Origin: JAHEDH01 sp963753285
GTDB lineage: Bacteria > Actinomycetota > Acidimicrobiia > Spongiisociales > ZC4RG35
Assembly: GCA_963753285.1 (NCBI GenBank)
Contig: CAVWBT010000008.1
Span: 186,001-250,000 of the forward strand
Reading direction: 5' to 3'
Length of the DNA: 64,000 nt
Part shown: piece after piece, positions 50,790 to 60,543 of the stretch
Numbering within the stretch: the stretch's first letter is position 1
Layout: each line of letters starts with the position of its first letter
Program-made: the position numbers and the translations under genes
The notes under the pieces: model-generated
The model's input: only the letters and a program-made list of their open reading frames with translations
Databases searched by the model: none
What the model was told of the DNA's origin: nothing

Positions 50790-53375
50790 TCAGAGCAGGT
50801 CCAACTGAGCCTGGATCTTGGCGATCAGATCGCTCAGCTCACGCTGCTTCCCGCGCTCCTTCTCCACGATCTCGTCCGGTGCCTTGTCGATGAACGACGG
50901 GTTCCCGAGCTTCTTCTCGACCCGGTCGAGGTCCTGGCGAGCCGCGGCGATCCGCTTGGAGAGCCGATCTCGCTCGGCATCGGTGTCGATCAGGCCGTCG
51001 AGCGGAATGAATCCCTGGAACCGGCCCGCCACGATCCGGGTGTGGCCGTCGCTGGGAGGAGTCTCGATGGCTTCGACGCCGACCGAGGCGAGATCCGTGA
51101 GCAGTCGCGACGCCCAGGCCGGAAGGCCATCCCCGCCATGCACTCGCAGCGTCAGGCCGGTCCGTGGCGAGATCCCCTGCTCGGCGCGGAAACGGCGGAC
51201 ACCCGTGATGAGTTCCTGGAGATCCTCCATCTCCTCGGGTCCCTCGTACTCGGGGACGTCGGGCCAGTTGGCGCCTGCCACGAACCCGTCGCCGACGACG
51301 TTCATCCAGAGCTCCTCGGTGAGGTACGGGATCGCCGGATGGAAGAGCTTGATCACGTCGCGGATCACGACGCCCAGCGTCAGCCGGGTTGCAGCAGCGG
51401 TGGATTCGTCGGCCAGCGCACCTTTCGACATCTCCAGGTACCAGTCGAACACCTCCGACCACGTGAACGAGTACAGCAGGCCGAAGGCGTCCGAGAAGCG
51501 GTACTGGTCGCACAACTCGTCGAACCGGCGGGACACGTCACCAAGTCGCGACAGGATCCATGCGTCGATCTCGCCGGGCTGATCCGGATAGCCGCCGTCG
51601 GCGGGAACCGAGCCGGGCTCGACACTGCGAAGCACGAACCGGGTGCCGTTCCACAGTTTGTTGCCGAACTTGCGCGTCCCCTCCACCCACTCCATGTTGA
51701 GCGGGACGTCCTGACCGGGGTTGGCCGCCTGGATGAGCGCAAGGCGCAGCGGGTCGGCACCATGCTCTTCGGCGACTTCGAGAGGGTCCATCGTGTTGCC
51801 ACGCGACTTCGACATCTTGTTGCCGTCTGCGTCGCGGACCAGGCCGTGGATGATCGTGTCGAAGAACGGAACCTCGTCCATGAAGTGGATCCCCATCAGC
51901 ATCATCCGGGCCACCCAGAAGAAGATGATGTCGAACCCGGTGATCAGAATGGCGTTGGGATAGAAGCGCTCCAGGTCCTCGGTCTGCTTTGGCCAGCCGA
52001 GCGTCGAGAACGGCCAGAGCGCCGACGAGAACCAGGTGTCGAGCACATCGGGGTCCTGCACGAGGCCCGAGGCCCCGCAGTCCGTGCACGCCGCCGGCTC
52101 GTCCCGAGACACGATGACGTGACCGTCCGGGCAGTACCAGGCAGGGATCCGATGCCCCCACCAGATCTGCCGGCTGATCGTCCAGTCGCGGATGTTCTCC
52201 ATCCAATGGAAGTAGGTCTTCTCCCAGCGTTCGGGGACGAACCGGTTATCACCGTTCTTCACGGCGTCGATCGCCGGGCGAGCGAGATCGGATACCGCCA
52301 CGAACCATTGATCGGAGAGGTACGGCTCCACCACCGTGTCGCAGCGGTAGCAGTGCCCCACGTTGTGCTGGTGCTCCTCGGTGGCGACGATCGCCCCCTC
52401 GGCCTTCAGGGCCTCGATGACGGCGGACCTCGCCTCGAAGCGGTCGAGCCCTTCGAATCGTCCGCCCGCTGCCGTCACCGTCGCCTTGGCGTCGAGGATG
52501 GCGATCACCTCGAGGCCGTGCCGTTCACCGATGTCGAAGTCGTTGGGATCGTGCGCCGGCGTGACCTTGACCGCTCCGGTCCCGAACTCGGGATCGACGA
52601 CGTCGTCGGCCACGATCGGGATCTCCCGGCCGACGAGCGGCAAGCGGACCGTCTTGCCGATGAGGCCCGCGTATCGGTCATCGTCGGGGTGGACGGCGAC
52701 GCCCGTGTCGCCGAGCATCGTCTCGGGACGGGTGGTGGCAACGGTCACTCCGCCGTCGCCGTCGGTGAACGGATAGAAGATGTGCGTCAGCGTGCCCGCC
52801 TGATCCCGGTACTCCACTTCGATCTCGGCGAGCGCCGTCTCGCATCTGGGACACCAATGGATGATTCGGTTCCCGCGGTAGATCAGCCCTTCCTCGTAGA
52901 GACGCACGAAGACCTCACGGACCGCCTCCGAAAGCCCATCATCGAGTGTGAACCGCTCACGACTCCAGTCACAGGAAGCCCCCATCCGGCGAATCTGCTT
53001 GGTGATGCGATCGCCGTAGACACGCTTCCATTCCCAGACCTGTCGAACGAACTCCTCTCGGCCGAGCTCGTGTCGATCCATCCCCTCGGCGGCGAGTTCG
53101 CGCTCGACGACGTTCTGGGTGGCGATCCCGGCGTGGTCGGTTCCGGGCAGCCACAGGGCGGCGTAGCCCTGCATTCGCTTGCGGCGGATGATGACATCGT
53201 GGATCGCGTGATTCAGGGCGTGCCCCATGTGCAGCGCTCCGGTCACGTTGGGCGGCGGGATCACCACCGCGTACGGCTCGCCGTCCGGGCGGTACTCGGG
53301 CCGGAAGAGCCCGGCATCCTCCCATTTGGCGTACCAGTCGGCTTCGACGTCTCTTGGTTCGTAGGTGGGGTTCAT
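50790..53375 (-). CDS. valS: Valyl-tRNA synthetase
   Basis: 861 residues. HIGH-type PPPNVTGALHMGHALNHAIH, KMSKS-type DADGNKMSKSRGNTMD, editing domain (TTRPETMLGDTGVAVHPDDD), zinc-type cysteines (HWCPRCETALA) and the C-terminal coiled coil (DRLSKRIAAARQDLDRVEKK) are present. ATG 53375 was chosen over the GTG one codon earlier. No T-box leader was recognised in the 190 bp upstream. Confidence 0.97.
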   Translation of the reverse strand: MNPTYEPRDVEADWYAKWEDAGLFRPEYRPDGEPYAVVIPPPNVTGALHMGHALNHAIHDVIIRRKRMQGYAALWLPGTDHAGIATQNVVERELAAEGMDRHELGREEFVRQVWEWKRVYGDRITKQIRRMGASCDWSRERFTLDDGLSEAVREVFVRLYEEGLIYRGNRIIHWCPRCETALAEIEVEYRDQAGTLTHIFYPFTDGDGGVTVATTRPETMLGDTGVAVHPDDDRYAGLIGKTVRLPLVGREIPIVADDVVDPEFGTGAVKVTPAHDPNDFDIGERHGLEVIAILDAKATVTAAGGRFEGLDRFEARSAVIEALKAEGAIVATEEHQHNVGHCYRCDTVVEPYLSDQWFVAVSDLARPAIDAVKNGDNRFVPERWEKTYFHWMENIRDWTISRQIWWGHRIPAWYCPDGHVIVSRDEPAACTDCGASGLVQDPDVLDTWFSSALWPFSTLGWPKQTEDLERFYPNAILITGFDIIFFWVARMMLMGIHFMDEVPFFDTIIHGLVRDADGNKMSKSRGNTMDPLEVAEEHGADPLRLALIQAANPGQDVPLNMEWVEGTRKFGNKLWNGTRFVLRSVEPGSVPADGGYPDQPGEIDAWILSRLGDVSRRFDELCDQYRFSDAFGLLYSFTWSEVFDWYLEMSKGALADESTAAATRLTLGVVIRDVIKLFHPAIPYLTEELWMNVVGDGFVAGANWPDVPEYEGPEEMEDLQELITGVRRFRAEQGISPRTGLTLRVHGGDGLPAWASRLLTDLASVGVEAIETPPSDGHTRIVAGRFQGFIPLDGLIDTDAERDRLSKRIAAARQDLDRVEKKLGNPSFIDKAPDEIVEKERGKQRELSDLIAKIQAQLDLL

Positions 53376-53451
53376 CACTGGTCCGTGAGTATGGCGTTGG
53401 CCCGGTCAGCAGGGCGGTTGATTGCGGGAGCCTACCGCCCACGCGGTCGAC

Positions 53452-53473
53452 CCCCGGATCAGTCGATCCGGGG
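53452..53473. terminator. Hairpin between the lipoprotein gene and valS
   Basis: CCCCGGATC-AGTC-GATCCGGGG, nine-base perfect arms, downstream of the 53568 stop. A likely terminator for the lipoprotein gene, without a T-tract. Confidence 0.6.
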
Positions 53474-53567
53474 TCGCGATCAAAGGCGGGTTCCGCTCGG
53501 TGGTTCATCCACCGATCGATCGACACCCCCGCTCGGCTGTGTCGGGAGCGAGTCAGCGGCGAGCCGA

Positions 53568-54215
53568 TCAGTCCCCGATCACGAGGAAACGCCACACGCC
53601 GTCGTCGTCGACCCCCAGGCGCCAGCCGAGGTACATACCGTCGGCATACCACCCGGCGACGACCTCCTCGCTGAAGATCGACTCGAGTCGGGCCCGGTCG
53701 GCCGTCGTGGCCTGCTCACCCATCACGGCGGGCGTCACGTTGATGCCGACCTGCGAGCCGTCCTCGTTGTTGGCGAGCGTTCGCGTGAATCCGGCATCGA
53801 GCAGCCCGAGTATGACTTCGGGCACGGTCGGATCTTGGAACGTCGACCAGAACGTCGCCAACTCGGTGGGGTCGGTGAAGGCCTGGCCGAACGAGGCCGT
53901 GAACAACGTGTCCGAGGACAGCGCCAGCTCAGCAAGGGCGTCCAGGTCTCCTGCGGTGGCGGCAGATCCGATCGCCTCGAGCGTTGCGGTGGCCTCCGGA
54001 GTCGCGGTGCCCTCGGTCGTCGTGGTCGGCGGTGGGGTCGTCGTCGTATCGGGGGTCGTCGTCGAGGGTGTGATCGCCGTGGCCTCAGGAAGCGAGGTGG
54101 TCTCCGCAACGGCGGCGGTCGTCGTGGTGTCTGCAACCTCTCCACCGCAGGCGGACAGAGACACTGCCAGCACGACCACGAGTGTGGCCGTGCGAATCCT
54201 GGTGTTGGATTTCAT
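53568..54215 (-). CDS. Small secreted lipoprotein, NTF2-like domain possible
   Basis: 215 residues. TATLVVVLAVSLSACGGEV is a lipoprotein signal with the LSAC lipobox. A Thr/Pro-rich linker (TTTTPPPTTTTEG) leads to an alpha+beta domain starting TLEAIGSAATAGDLDALAEL and ending WYADGMYLGWRLGVDDDGVW. That layout resembles SnoaL/NTF2-like folds, but no family can be named with confidence. It lies upstream of valS and downstream of the surface-protein cluster. Confidence 0.75.
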   Translation of the reverse strand: MKSNTRIRTATLVVVLAVSLSACGGEVADTTTTAAVAETTSLPEATAITPSTTTPDTTTTPPPTTTTEGTATPEATATLEAIGSAATAGDLDALAELALSSDTLFTASFGQAFTDPTELATFWSTFQDPTVPEVILGLLDAGFTRTLANNEDGSQVGINVTPAVMGEQATTADRARLESIFSEEVVAGWYADGMYLGWRLGVDDDGVWRFLVIGD

Positions 54216-54260
54216 GCAGTTTCGACGTGTAGAAACACTGGAATGTTCCACCAACAGAAG

Positions 54261-54288
54261 GCGGTCCCGGACAGTTGTCCGGGACCGC
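54261..54288 (-). terminator. Terminator of the intact surface-protein gene
   Basis: Perfect 13-bp arms GCGGTCCCGGACA / TGTCCGGGACCGC with a 2-nt gap, 25 bp beyond the stop at 54313. Confidence 0.8.
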
Positions 54289-54312
54289 TTTCTCCTTCGA
54301 TTCGATTCGAGA

Positions 54313-56157
54313 TCAGGAGTGCCGGTTCGACCAGCTCGTTCCAGCGTCGCCGACGGCGAAGATCTCCTCATCTCTTCGGGCAACGGCGATCAGGAGTGCC
54401 GCCCCACCGAGCATGGCGCCGAGCGCGACCAGCACGGTCTGCTCGGTTTCCAGGCCGGTGAACGGCAGCGTCTCGACCGTCACCGGCTCGATCGGAGGCG
54501 GAGTCGTCGTCGTGGTCGGCTCGACCTGGATGCCCTTGACCTCGACGACCAAGCCGGCATCCCACGTCAGGTCCGTCACCCCCGCAGGCAGGTTGATCAG
54601 CCCAGTCATAGCGCAACCGGTCTTGTCGGTAAGGACGAAGACGTCGCTGTCCGAACCGTCCGACACGCCAGGCGCATCAGTCGTTGTGTACTCGGCACCG
54701 GCGAGGCACACCCGCACCCGGTAGTTGCCGGCTTCGAGCTCATCGAACAGGTACAGGCCATCGACGCTCGTCACCTGCTCGGCGAGGACCGATCCATCCG
54801 GAGCCAGCAGCGACACTGTCACTCCCGAGATCGGGAACTCGAGGTCACCACCGTCCTGACGGCCGTTCTCGTTCTCGTCGAACCACACCAGATCACCGAG
54901 CGCGCTCTTCGGCTCCTTCGCCTGGGTCGTGCTCGTCGTCGAGTTGCAGCTCCGCACCTCGACGCTGCCTTCCGCTCCGCCGGTCAGCACGTAGCCATCG
55001 GCCGCCGATGACGTGTACGTCCATGTTCCGAGAGCGCCGTCGACCGTCGCGTCGCCGGAATAGTCCTGAACCGACTGATCCGGGCCGGTGACGACGACCT
55101 TGGCGCCACCATCAGGATTCATGTCGATCTCGATGCGGGCGAAGTTCCCATCAGGGATGCACACACCAGTGACAGCGACAGAGACCGGCTTCGGCTCCGG
55201 ACGCTTGCAGTCTTCGATCGTGACCTCACCAGACGACTCGCCCACGACCTCGAAACCATCGGCAGCGACCGCCGACCATGCATAGATCCCCGGCGCCTCG
55301 ACCGCGATGCCGGACGTCGACTCGGTGTACGTCTTGCCCGCCACCGTCACCGCAGCACCCGACGCAGGATCGATCGTCACGGTCAAGAACCCGTTGGCCT
55401 CGCCATCATCACTCTGAACACAGGTACCGCTCACGGAGACCGTCACAGGCTTCGGCTGTGGCCGCTTGCAGTCTTCGATCGTGACCTCACCAGACGACTC
55501 GCCCACGACCTCGAAACCATCGGCAGCGACCGCCGACCATGCATAGATCCCCGGCGCCTCGACCGCGATGCCGGACGTCGACTCGGTGTACGTCTTGCCC
55601 GCCACCGTCACCGCGGCACCCGACGCAGGATCGATCGTCACGGTCAAGAACCCATTGGCGTCGCCCTTGTCATCGGTGGCACACTCCCCGGACACTGCGA
55701 CCGTCACCGGCACGGGCTTGGTCTCACACTTCTCGTCGACCTTCACGTAGGTCGAGCGCTTCTCACCTGCGCTAGCGAGGTTCTCCTTGATGCCCCACTT
55801 GACCTTTGCGGTCACGACGATCTCGATCGTCTGTCCGAAATACGGCTCAGCGACGAAGGACCCGCTGAACGAATATCCGTTGGCGGCCGTGAACGCGCCC
55901 GAGCCCACTTCGACGCCGTCGACGGTGACGGCGACGTCGTTGTTGTGACGACGGTTCTGGTCGCCGTCATAGGCCCATGCCGTCGCCTGGAACTGGATCT
56001 GTGTCCCTTTCTCGACGCACACGACCGAAGCCTCGACCTCTGGATGGTGTGCGCTCGCCGGCGCTGCGTTCACTGTGATCAGCACATACTGGAGTACCGA
56101 AAACAGGATCATGATCGCAGCGGCTGCCGCCGTTCTGCGTTGTGCCATGGCACTCAT
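54313..56157 (-). CDS. LPXTG-type surface protein with SdrD-B domain (locus A, intact)
   Basis: 614 residues. The signal peptide (RRTAAAAAIMILFSVLQYVL, cleavage after APASA) is followed by a domain to about 145, then two nearly identical 87-residue repeats (GFLTVTIDPASGAAVTVAGK) and a third diverged unit. Next is an SdrD-B-like domain starting SALGDLVWFDENENGRQD, a Thr/Pro linker, and the sorting signal TLPFTG with a hydrophobic helix and basic end. A sortase should anchor it to the wall; none is in the window. ATG 56157 lies 9 bases after AGGGAGG. It has the same leader RNA as loci B and C and is the only intact member. Confidence 0.85.
   Translation of the reverse strand: MSAMAQRRTAAAAAIMILFSVLQYVLITVNAAPASAHHPEVEASVVCVEKGTQIQFQATAWAYDGDQNRRHNNDVAVTVDGVEVGSGAFTAANGYSFSGSFVAEPYFGQTIEIVVTAKVKWGIKENLASAGEKRSTYVKVDEKCETKPVPVTVAVSGECATDDKGDANGFLTVTIDPASGAAVTVAGKTYTESTSGIAVEAPGIYAWSAVAADGFEVVGESSGEVTIEDCKRPQPKPVTVSVSGTCVQSDDGEANGFLTVTIDPASGAAVTVAGKTYTESTSGIAVEAPGIYAWSAVAADGFEVVGESSGEVTIEDCKRPEPKPVSVAVTGVCIPDGNFARIEIDMNPDGGAKVVVTGPDQSVQDYSGDATVDGALGTWTYTSSAADGYVLTGGAEGSVEVRSCNSTTSTTQAKEPKSALGDLVWFDENENGRQDGGDLEFPISGVTVSLLAPDGSVLAEQVTSVDGLYLFDELEAGNYRVRVCLAGAEYTTTDAPGVSDGSDSDVFVLTDKTGCAMTGLINLPAGVTDLTWDAGLVVEVKGIQVEPTTTTTPPPIEPVTVETLPFTGLETEQTVLVALGAMLGGAALLIAVARRDEEIFAVGDAGTSWSNRHS
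55202..55659. repeat. Internal 261-bp spaced repeat in surface-protein gene A
   Basis: Two copies of about 197 bp (55202-55398 and 55463-55659) are nearly identical and spaced 261 bp (87 codons) apart, keeping the frame. They encode the duplicated ECM-like repeat. Confidence 0.9.
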
Positions 56158-56192
56158 ACGATTCTGCCTCCCTGAGCTTGCCCGCTCGTTCG

Positions 56193-56267
56193 GGGAGGGC
56201 CGGTCTCACCACTGACTCGCCATGTGCCTCGGTGACCGAACTAACGGCACACAGGTCGACGTCTCCC
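56193..56267 (-). ncRNA. Candidate structured leader RNA, copy A
   Basis: Minus strand, 5' GGGAGAC to CCCTCCC 3', 75 nt, about 35 nt before the locus A start. Pairings are P1 GGGAG/CTCCC and P2 CTGTGTGCC/GGCACATGG. The P2-loop segment CGGTCACC can also pair with GGTGAGACCG downstream of P2, forming a pseudoknot. Copies B and C show compensatory changes in P2. The 3' part (AGTCAG...GAGACCGGCC) weakly resembles a B12 box, but the cobalamin riboswitch core is absent. Family unknown. Confidence 0.7.
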
Positions 56268-56432
56268 AGCCTCAATTGCCCTACACCACTCTTCGTGGCA
56301 TACGCTCACTATGTGTAGCATCGATCACGGGCGGCTCAAGACCCGTTTCCAGACGTTACGGGCCATATCAGGCTTCACCGGATGGACTAGCCACTGCGGC
56401 GCGGGCCTCGGAACGAGCGAAAGTCGACAACG

Positions 56433-56460
56433 AAAAACGGCCCCGGGAAGCCCCGGGGCC
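56433..56460 (-). terminator. Terminator of surface-protein locus B
   Basis: Minus-strand stem GGCCCCGG/CCGGGGCC followed by TTTTT, 28 bp beyond the stop at 56488. Confidence 0.85.
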
Positions 56461-56487
56461 GAGTTCCGTCTGAGCGGGCGGCTCAAA

Positions 56488-58750
56488 TCAGTCGTTGCTC
56501 CAACCGGAGACAACTTCACCTTCGGTCTCGTCCTCACGCCGCCCCATGAGGAGCAGGAGCGCCGATCCTGCAGCGAGCACGCCGATCCCAAGCAACGCCA
56601 TGTCTTCGACTTCAAACCCGGTGAACGGCAGCGTTCCGACCGTCACAGGCTCGATCGTGGTGGTCGTCGTGGGTTCGATCTGGATGCCTTGAACCTCGAT
56701 GAGAACCACGCCGGCATCCCACGTCCGATCGGTCACCCCTGCGGGCAGATCGATGAAGCTCGTCAGGCCTACGTTCGAATCAACCTCTGCCACGGCATCA
56801 CTGTCGAGGTCGTCGGGGACGGAGTCTGAACAGGGTCCAGTGAACGCATAATCGATCTCCGCCGTATCCGTCAGCGTGAACTGGACCTGATACGTGCTGC
56901 TCGGCTCGAGATCTTCGAACAGGTAGCCGCCGTTGGCATCCGTCGTCGTCGACGCAACGAGAACGCCGTTGTCGAAGAGATCGACCTGGATCCCCGCCAG
57001 CGGCAGTTCGAAGTCGCTCTGGGTGCAGTCACCGTTCGTATCGATCCACACGTAGTCCCCCAAGGCGGAGGTCAACGGCTGGGTGGTTGTGGTGGTGGCA
57101 GGGGGTGGTGGCGGTGGTGGCGGCGGAGGAGGCGGAGGCGTGCAGTCAGCGACATTCGCGGTCCCAGACACAGACCCCGACTTCAGTCCCAACGAACACG
57201 GACCCATCCGGCGCAGTCGCAACCCAGGTGGCCGAACCCGAATCCGACACATACGTCTCACCGTTCGTGAGATTCTGATTCCCACCATCGAAATCGACCG
57301 TCACACCCTCACTGGCGGTCACCGTGTACGTGTACGACGCAACCTCGTCATACGCACACACACCATCCACCGCAACTCTCACCTCACCAGGAGGCGGAGG
57401 AGGCGGAGGCGTGCAGTCAGCGACATTCGCGGTCCCAGACACAGACCCCGACTTCAGTCCCAACGAACACGGACCCATCCGGCGCAGTCGCAACCCAGGT
57501 GGCCGAACCCGAATCCGACACATACGTCTCACCGTTCGTGAGATTCTGATTCCCACCATCGAAATCGACCGTCACACCCTCACTGGCGGTCACCGTGTAC
57601 GTGTACGACGCAACCTCGTCATACGCACACACACCATCCACCGCAACTCTCACCTCACCAGGAGGCGGAGGAGGCGGAGGCGTGCAGTGCAGTCGACATT
57701 CGCGGTCCCAGACACAGACCCCGACTCGACCGTCCCACCGAACACCGACCCATCCGGCGCAGTCGCAACCCAGGTGGCCGAACCCGAATCCGACACATAC
57801 GTCTCACCGTTCGTGAGATCCTGATTCCCACCATCGAAGATCGACCGTCACACCCTCACTGGCGGTCACCGTGTACGTGTCACGACGCAACCTCGTCATA
57901 CGCACACACACCATCCACCGCAACTCTCACCTCACCAGGAGGCGGAGGAGGCGGAGGCGTGCAGTCAGCGACCTCGAAGACATCACTGATGGTGGTCGTT
58001 CCCCCCGCGAACTCGTTGTTCCCGACTGCAGTCGCCTCCCATGCGACCGACTCACCGACCCCAGCGGTGACCAGGTATGTCCCGTTCACCGAGGCCAGAC
58101 TCTCCAGCACCGAAGTCGCCATCACCGTTCAGGTCGATCGAGACCGAAGCATTCGACACATCAGAGACTCGAGCAATGAAGTCATCCTTGTCATCACATC
58201 CGGCTTCGACCACAGCAGTCGCCGCTCCGGGCTCTTCTGGGCACTGGATCGTGAGCGAGCCACCGCCGCGGGCGTTGCTCGCCGTATCGCCGTCGCTGTT
58301 GAAATGGACCTCGATCGTGTAGTCCCCGGGAGCGAGGTTCGGGACGACCGTCTCGAAGCCGCTGTCGCCTACTGCAACCTCGGTGGTGTTCACCTCGGAT
58401 TGACCGAGTTCGTAGATCTTCACCCACGCATCCTGGAGGCCATCGAAGGCGCCATCACTGAGCGCAAGGACATACAGACTCGACGTATCGCAGTCGTATC
58501 GGAGATACGCCTTCCCGAGTACCTCGGTCTGGCCTCCATTCCCGCCTGCCTTGATCATGTCGGCGAAGTAATCTGCGCCCAGATCCCACTCACCGATGTC
58601 GCCATCCACAACGGCTGACCCATAGGTGGGTTCCGGTCCGGCCGCATCGGCAGGAGCCGGATTCACTGCGAACAGTACGAATTGCAGTACTGCCAGCAGC
58701 ATCGTGATCGCAGCGGCTGCCGCCGTTCTGCGCTGTGCCAAAGCACTCAT
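56488..58750 (-). pseudogene. LPXTG-type surface protein, frameshifted (locus B)
   Basis: Starts well: ATG 58750 after AGGGAGG, signal peptide (RRTAAAAAITMLLAVLQFVL, PAPADA), then a domain DGDIGEWDLGADYFAD and on to DLNGDGDFGAGE. The frame then changes near 58105 and several more times across three tandem repeats that each begin TPPPPPPPGEVRVAVDGVC. The last segment is in frame again with an SdrD-B domain (SALGDYVWIDTNGDCTQ), a Thr linker and the sorting signal GTLPFTG plus helix and basic tail. Units 1 and 2 and unit 3 are broken at different places, so an intact unit can be rebuilt by combining them. True decay or consensus errors in repeats are both possible. Confidence 0.75.
57141..57959. 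repeat. Three tandem repeats (271, 271, 277 bp) in locus B
   Basis: Units start at 57141, 57412 and 57683. The first two are apparently identical. The third has several small insertions and substitutions (for example GAAGATCGACC for GAAATCGACC). The 271-bp period is not a multiple of three, so the reading frame shifts with each unit. Confidence 0.92.
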
Positions 58751-58788
58751 ATCGAGATGCCTCCCTGAGCTCGTTGCCCGCTCGTTCG

Positions 58789-58865
58789 GGGAGGGCCGGT
58801 CTCACCACTGACTCGCTGCGATCCTCGGTGACCGTACTTGTACGGATCGCAGGTCGACGTCTCCC
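58789..58865 (-). ncRNA. Candidate structured leader RNA, copy B
   Basis: 77 nt on the minus strand upstream of locus B. P2 is CTGCGATCC/GGATCGCAG, nine perfect pairs, differing from copy A at three pairs with compensation. P1 GGGAG/CTCCC and the pseudoknot partners CGGTCACC and GGTGAGACCG are unchanged. It is followed by GAGC...GCTC and AGGGAGG as in the other copies. Confidence 0.7.
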
Positions 58866-58870
58866 AATTG

Positions 58871-59083
58871 TGTTCAATACCCCGGGAACAACCACCATTT
58901 GTGGCTGTCCACCACTCTTTGTAACAGAATTCGACCTTCTCACAAGAAAGCCGTCTTGGTCATTGGAGGTTGTCCAATGTAGCTAGACAGCGCTATGGGT
59001 CCGTAGTCCCTTCGCTCGCCTCCAGCTCACGACTCGCGGGCAATCGAGCGTCCAACCGAGACCCTGACACGCCCAGACACGGA
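58871..59083. other. Intergenic region upstream of leader B
   Basis: About 210 bp between leader B and the terminator of locus C. CACCACTCTT (58910-58919, plus) also occurs upstream of leader A (56284-56293) and may be a shared promoter element. No gene seen. Confidence 0.35.
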
Positions 59084-59111
59084 GTTGGGCCCGGCGAAAG
59101 CCGGGCCCAAC
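59084..59111 (-). terminator. Hairpin downstream of locus C
   Basis: GTTGGGCCCGGC-GAAA-GCCGGGCCCAAC (plus strand), a perfect 12-bp stem, 17 bp beyond the stop at 59128. Confidence 0.75.
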
Positions 59112-59127
59112 ACAAATTGCAGTCAGA

Positions 59128-60505
59128 TCAGCGGTTTATCCAACGACTGAAGGTTGCACTCGGACGTTCGTGACGTCCGCCTCGGACGAAGGACGGCCGG
59201 AAGGCTGAACCTCCCAGCAGAAGCGCACCCACGAAGAGCGTCAGCAGGCCTGTGAACACCAGCTGGCTCGAGCCATCACCCGTGAAGGGGAGCGTGTCAG
59301 CCGTCACGGCCTCGACAGTGGTGGTCGTCGCCTCGATCTGGACTCCCAGCACGACCACATCGTCCGCCGCGGCCTCATCCTGTGGAGGCTCAGGCTTCAC
59401 GCACTCACCGACCTCGTTCTCGGCGGTGTAGTCGAAACACGGTGTTCCAGTCTCGGTGGGCATCGGGCGTGAGGTCGGCTGGGATGTTGGGGTCTCGCCT
59501 TCTTCGTAGGTGTTGATCACGGTGCAGACGATGTCCTCACCCGCACCGATCTCCTCGATCACCAACGACGAACCACGAGACCCGAACGGCTCCTTGCGCT
59601 CATCCGACACGCAAGAGATCGCCGTCGACCAACCATCCTCTTCGATCGGCTGCTCGGCGATACCGAAGTTCTTCGTCCCCGCCAACGGCAAGAACGTATG
59701 CGACCCGCCATCCTCGAACGCCATCGTCACATTCCGATCACGCGTCCCAACAAGGATGTCGAACGATGTCGTCTTCGCCCCGGAATCTCCAGAGACTTCC
59801 TTCTTCACCGTCACCGACGGCGTGTCCTCCGGAGTCTTGTCGTATCGGTTGACGAAGGTGCACGTGACGTCGGCGCCGTCGAGCAGGCTGACACTTGCAC
59901 GGGAACCTTGTGCGGGATCTCCCTGTCACCGATGGCACACGAAGCCGACACGAAGGAGAACCCTGCTTCCAACTCGCCCGTGAGTTCACCCACGACCACG
60001 TCGAAGCGATCGGAGTCGAAAACGAAGTCGAAGCTCTTCGACCCGCCATCGGCCAAGGCGAACGAGGACGTCTCTCCGTCGGCGGCGATCACGAACGGGA
60101 AACTGGCCCGAGGCACTTCTTGCTCGGTCGATCTCACGTACTTCACGATGGTCAGCGTCGCTTCGTTTGATCCTCCGGTTTGCATTCACCGAGGTAGTCC
60201 TGTTCGTGACCTGCCGATCTGTGGCGTCCCGTTCTCGATAGACAGTGACCTGCGGGTCCGTACACGGCGGAATAACCGACGGTCAGCGCGTTGATAATGG
60301 ACGGTAGTCGCATCCCGGTCAGGAGAGCCCTGCGTAGCATGACAGATCGTCACTTTCGGCTCGCGGCCGAGTCTCCTCGACCTGCGCCGGCCGGTGAGGC
60401 GGCGGCCATGAGGCTGAACACCAGCATCGTGGCCGTCAATGCTGCCAGCCTCACGCGCTTCGCTCGAGCATCCCCGAGCCCCGATCGTACGTTCGTACCC
60501 TTCAC
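59128..60505 (-). pseudogene. LPXTG-type surface protein, multiply frameshifted (locus C)
   Basis: GTG 60505 lies 8 bases after AGGGAGG and begins a signal peptide (VRLAALTATMLVFSLMAAAS, PAGAG). The frame then breaks: EPKVTICHAT, INALTVGYSAVYGPAGHC, NEATLTIVKYVRSTEQEV and SVSLLDGADVTCTFVNRYD lie in successive different frames. From about 59900 one frame runs to the end: TVKKEVSGDSGAKTTSFDIL, a cysteine-containing beta domain, a linker and the sorting signal TLPFTGDG plus helix. At least four frameshifts are needed. The parts match wall-anchored proteins with DUF5979-like repeats. Neighbouring housekeeping genes are intact, which argues against general sequencing error. Confidence 0.75.
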
Positions 60506-60543
60506 GATGGGTTCCTCCCTGAGCAATGCGCTCATTTGTGTCT

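Noticed and set aside
53379..53567. T-box riboswitch upstream of valS
   Set aside because: No T-box sequence or specifier loop could be found. The only strong hairpin is better explained as a terminator of the upstream gene.
51042..54461. A 1139-codon open frame on the plus strand opposite valS and the adjacent lipoprotein
   Set aside because: It is antisense to valS, which has every expected motif. High GC gives long shadow frames; the translation is Arg/Asp/His-rich with no recognisable domain.
56193..56267. Cobalamin riboswitch
   Set aside because: The 3' AGTCAG...GAGACCGGCC resembles a B12 box, but the conserved core and the peripheral helices are absent and the element is only 75 nt long.
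57083..57824. Plus-strand frames with glycine runs opposite locus B
   Set aside because: The glycine runs are the complement of the proline-coding repeats of the surface protein.
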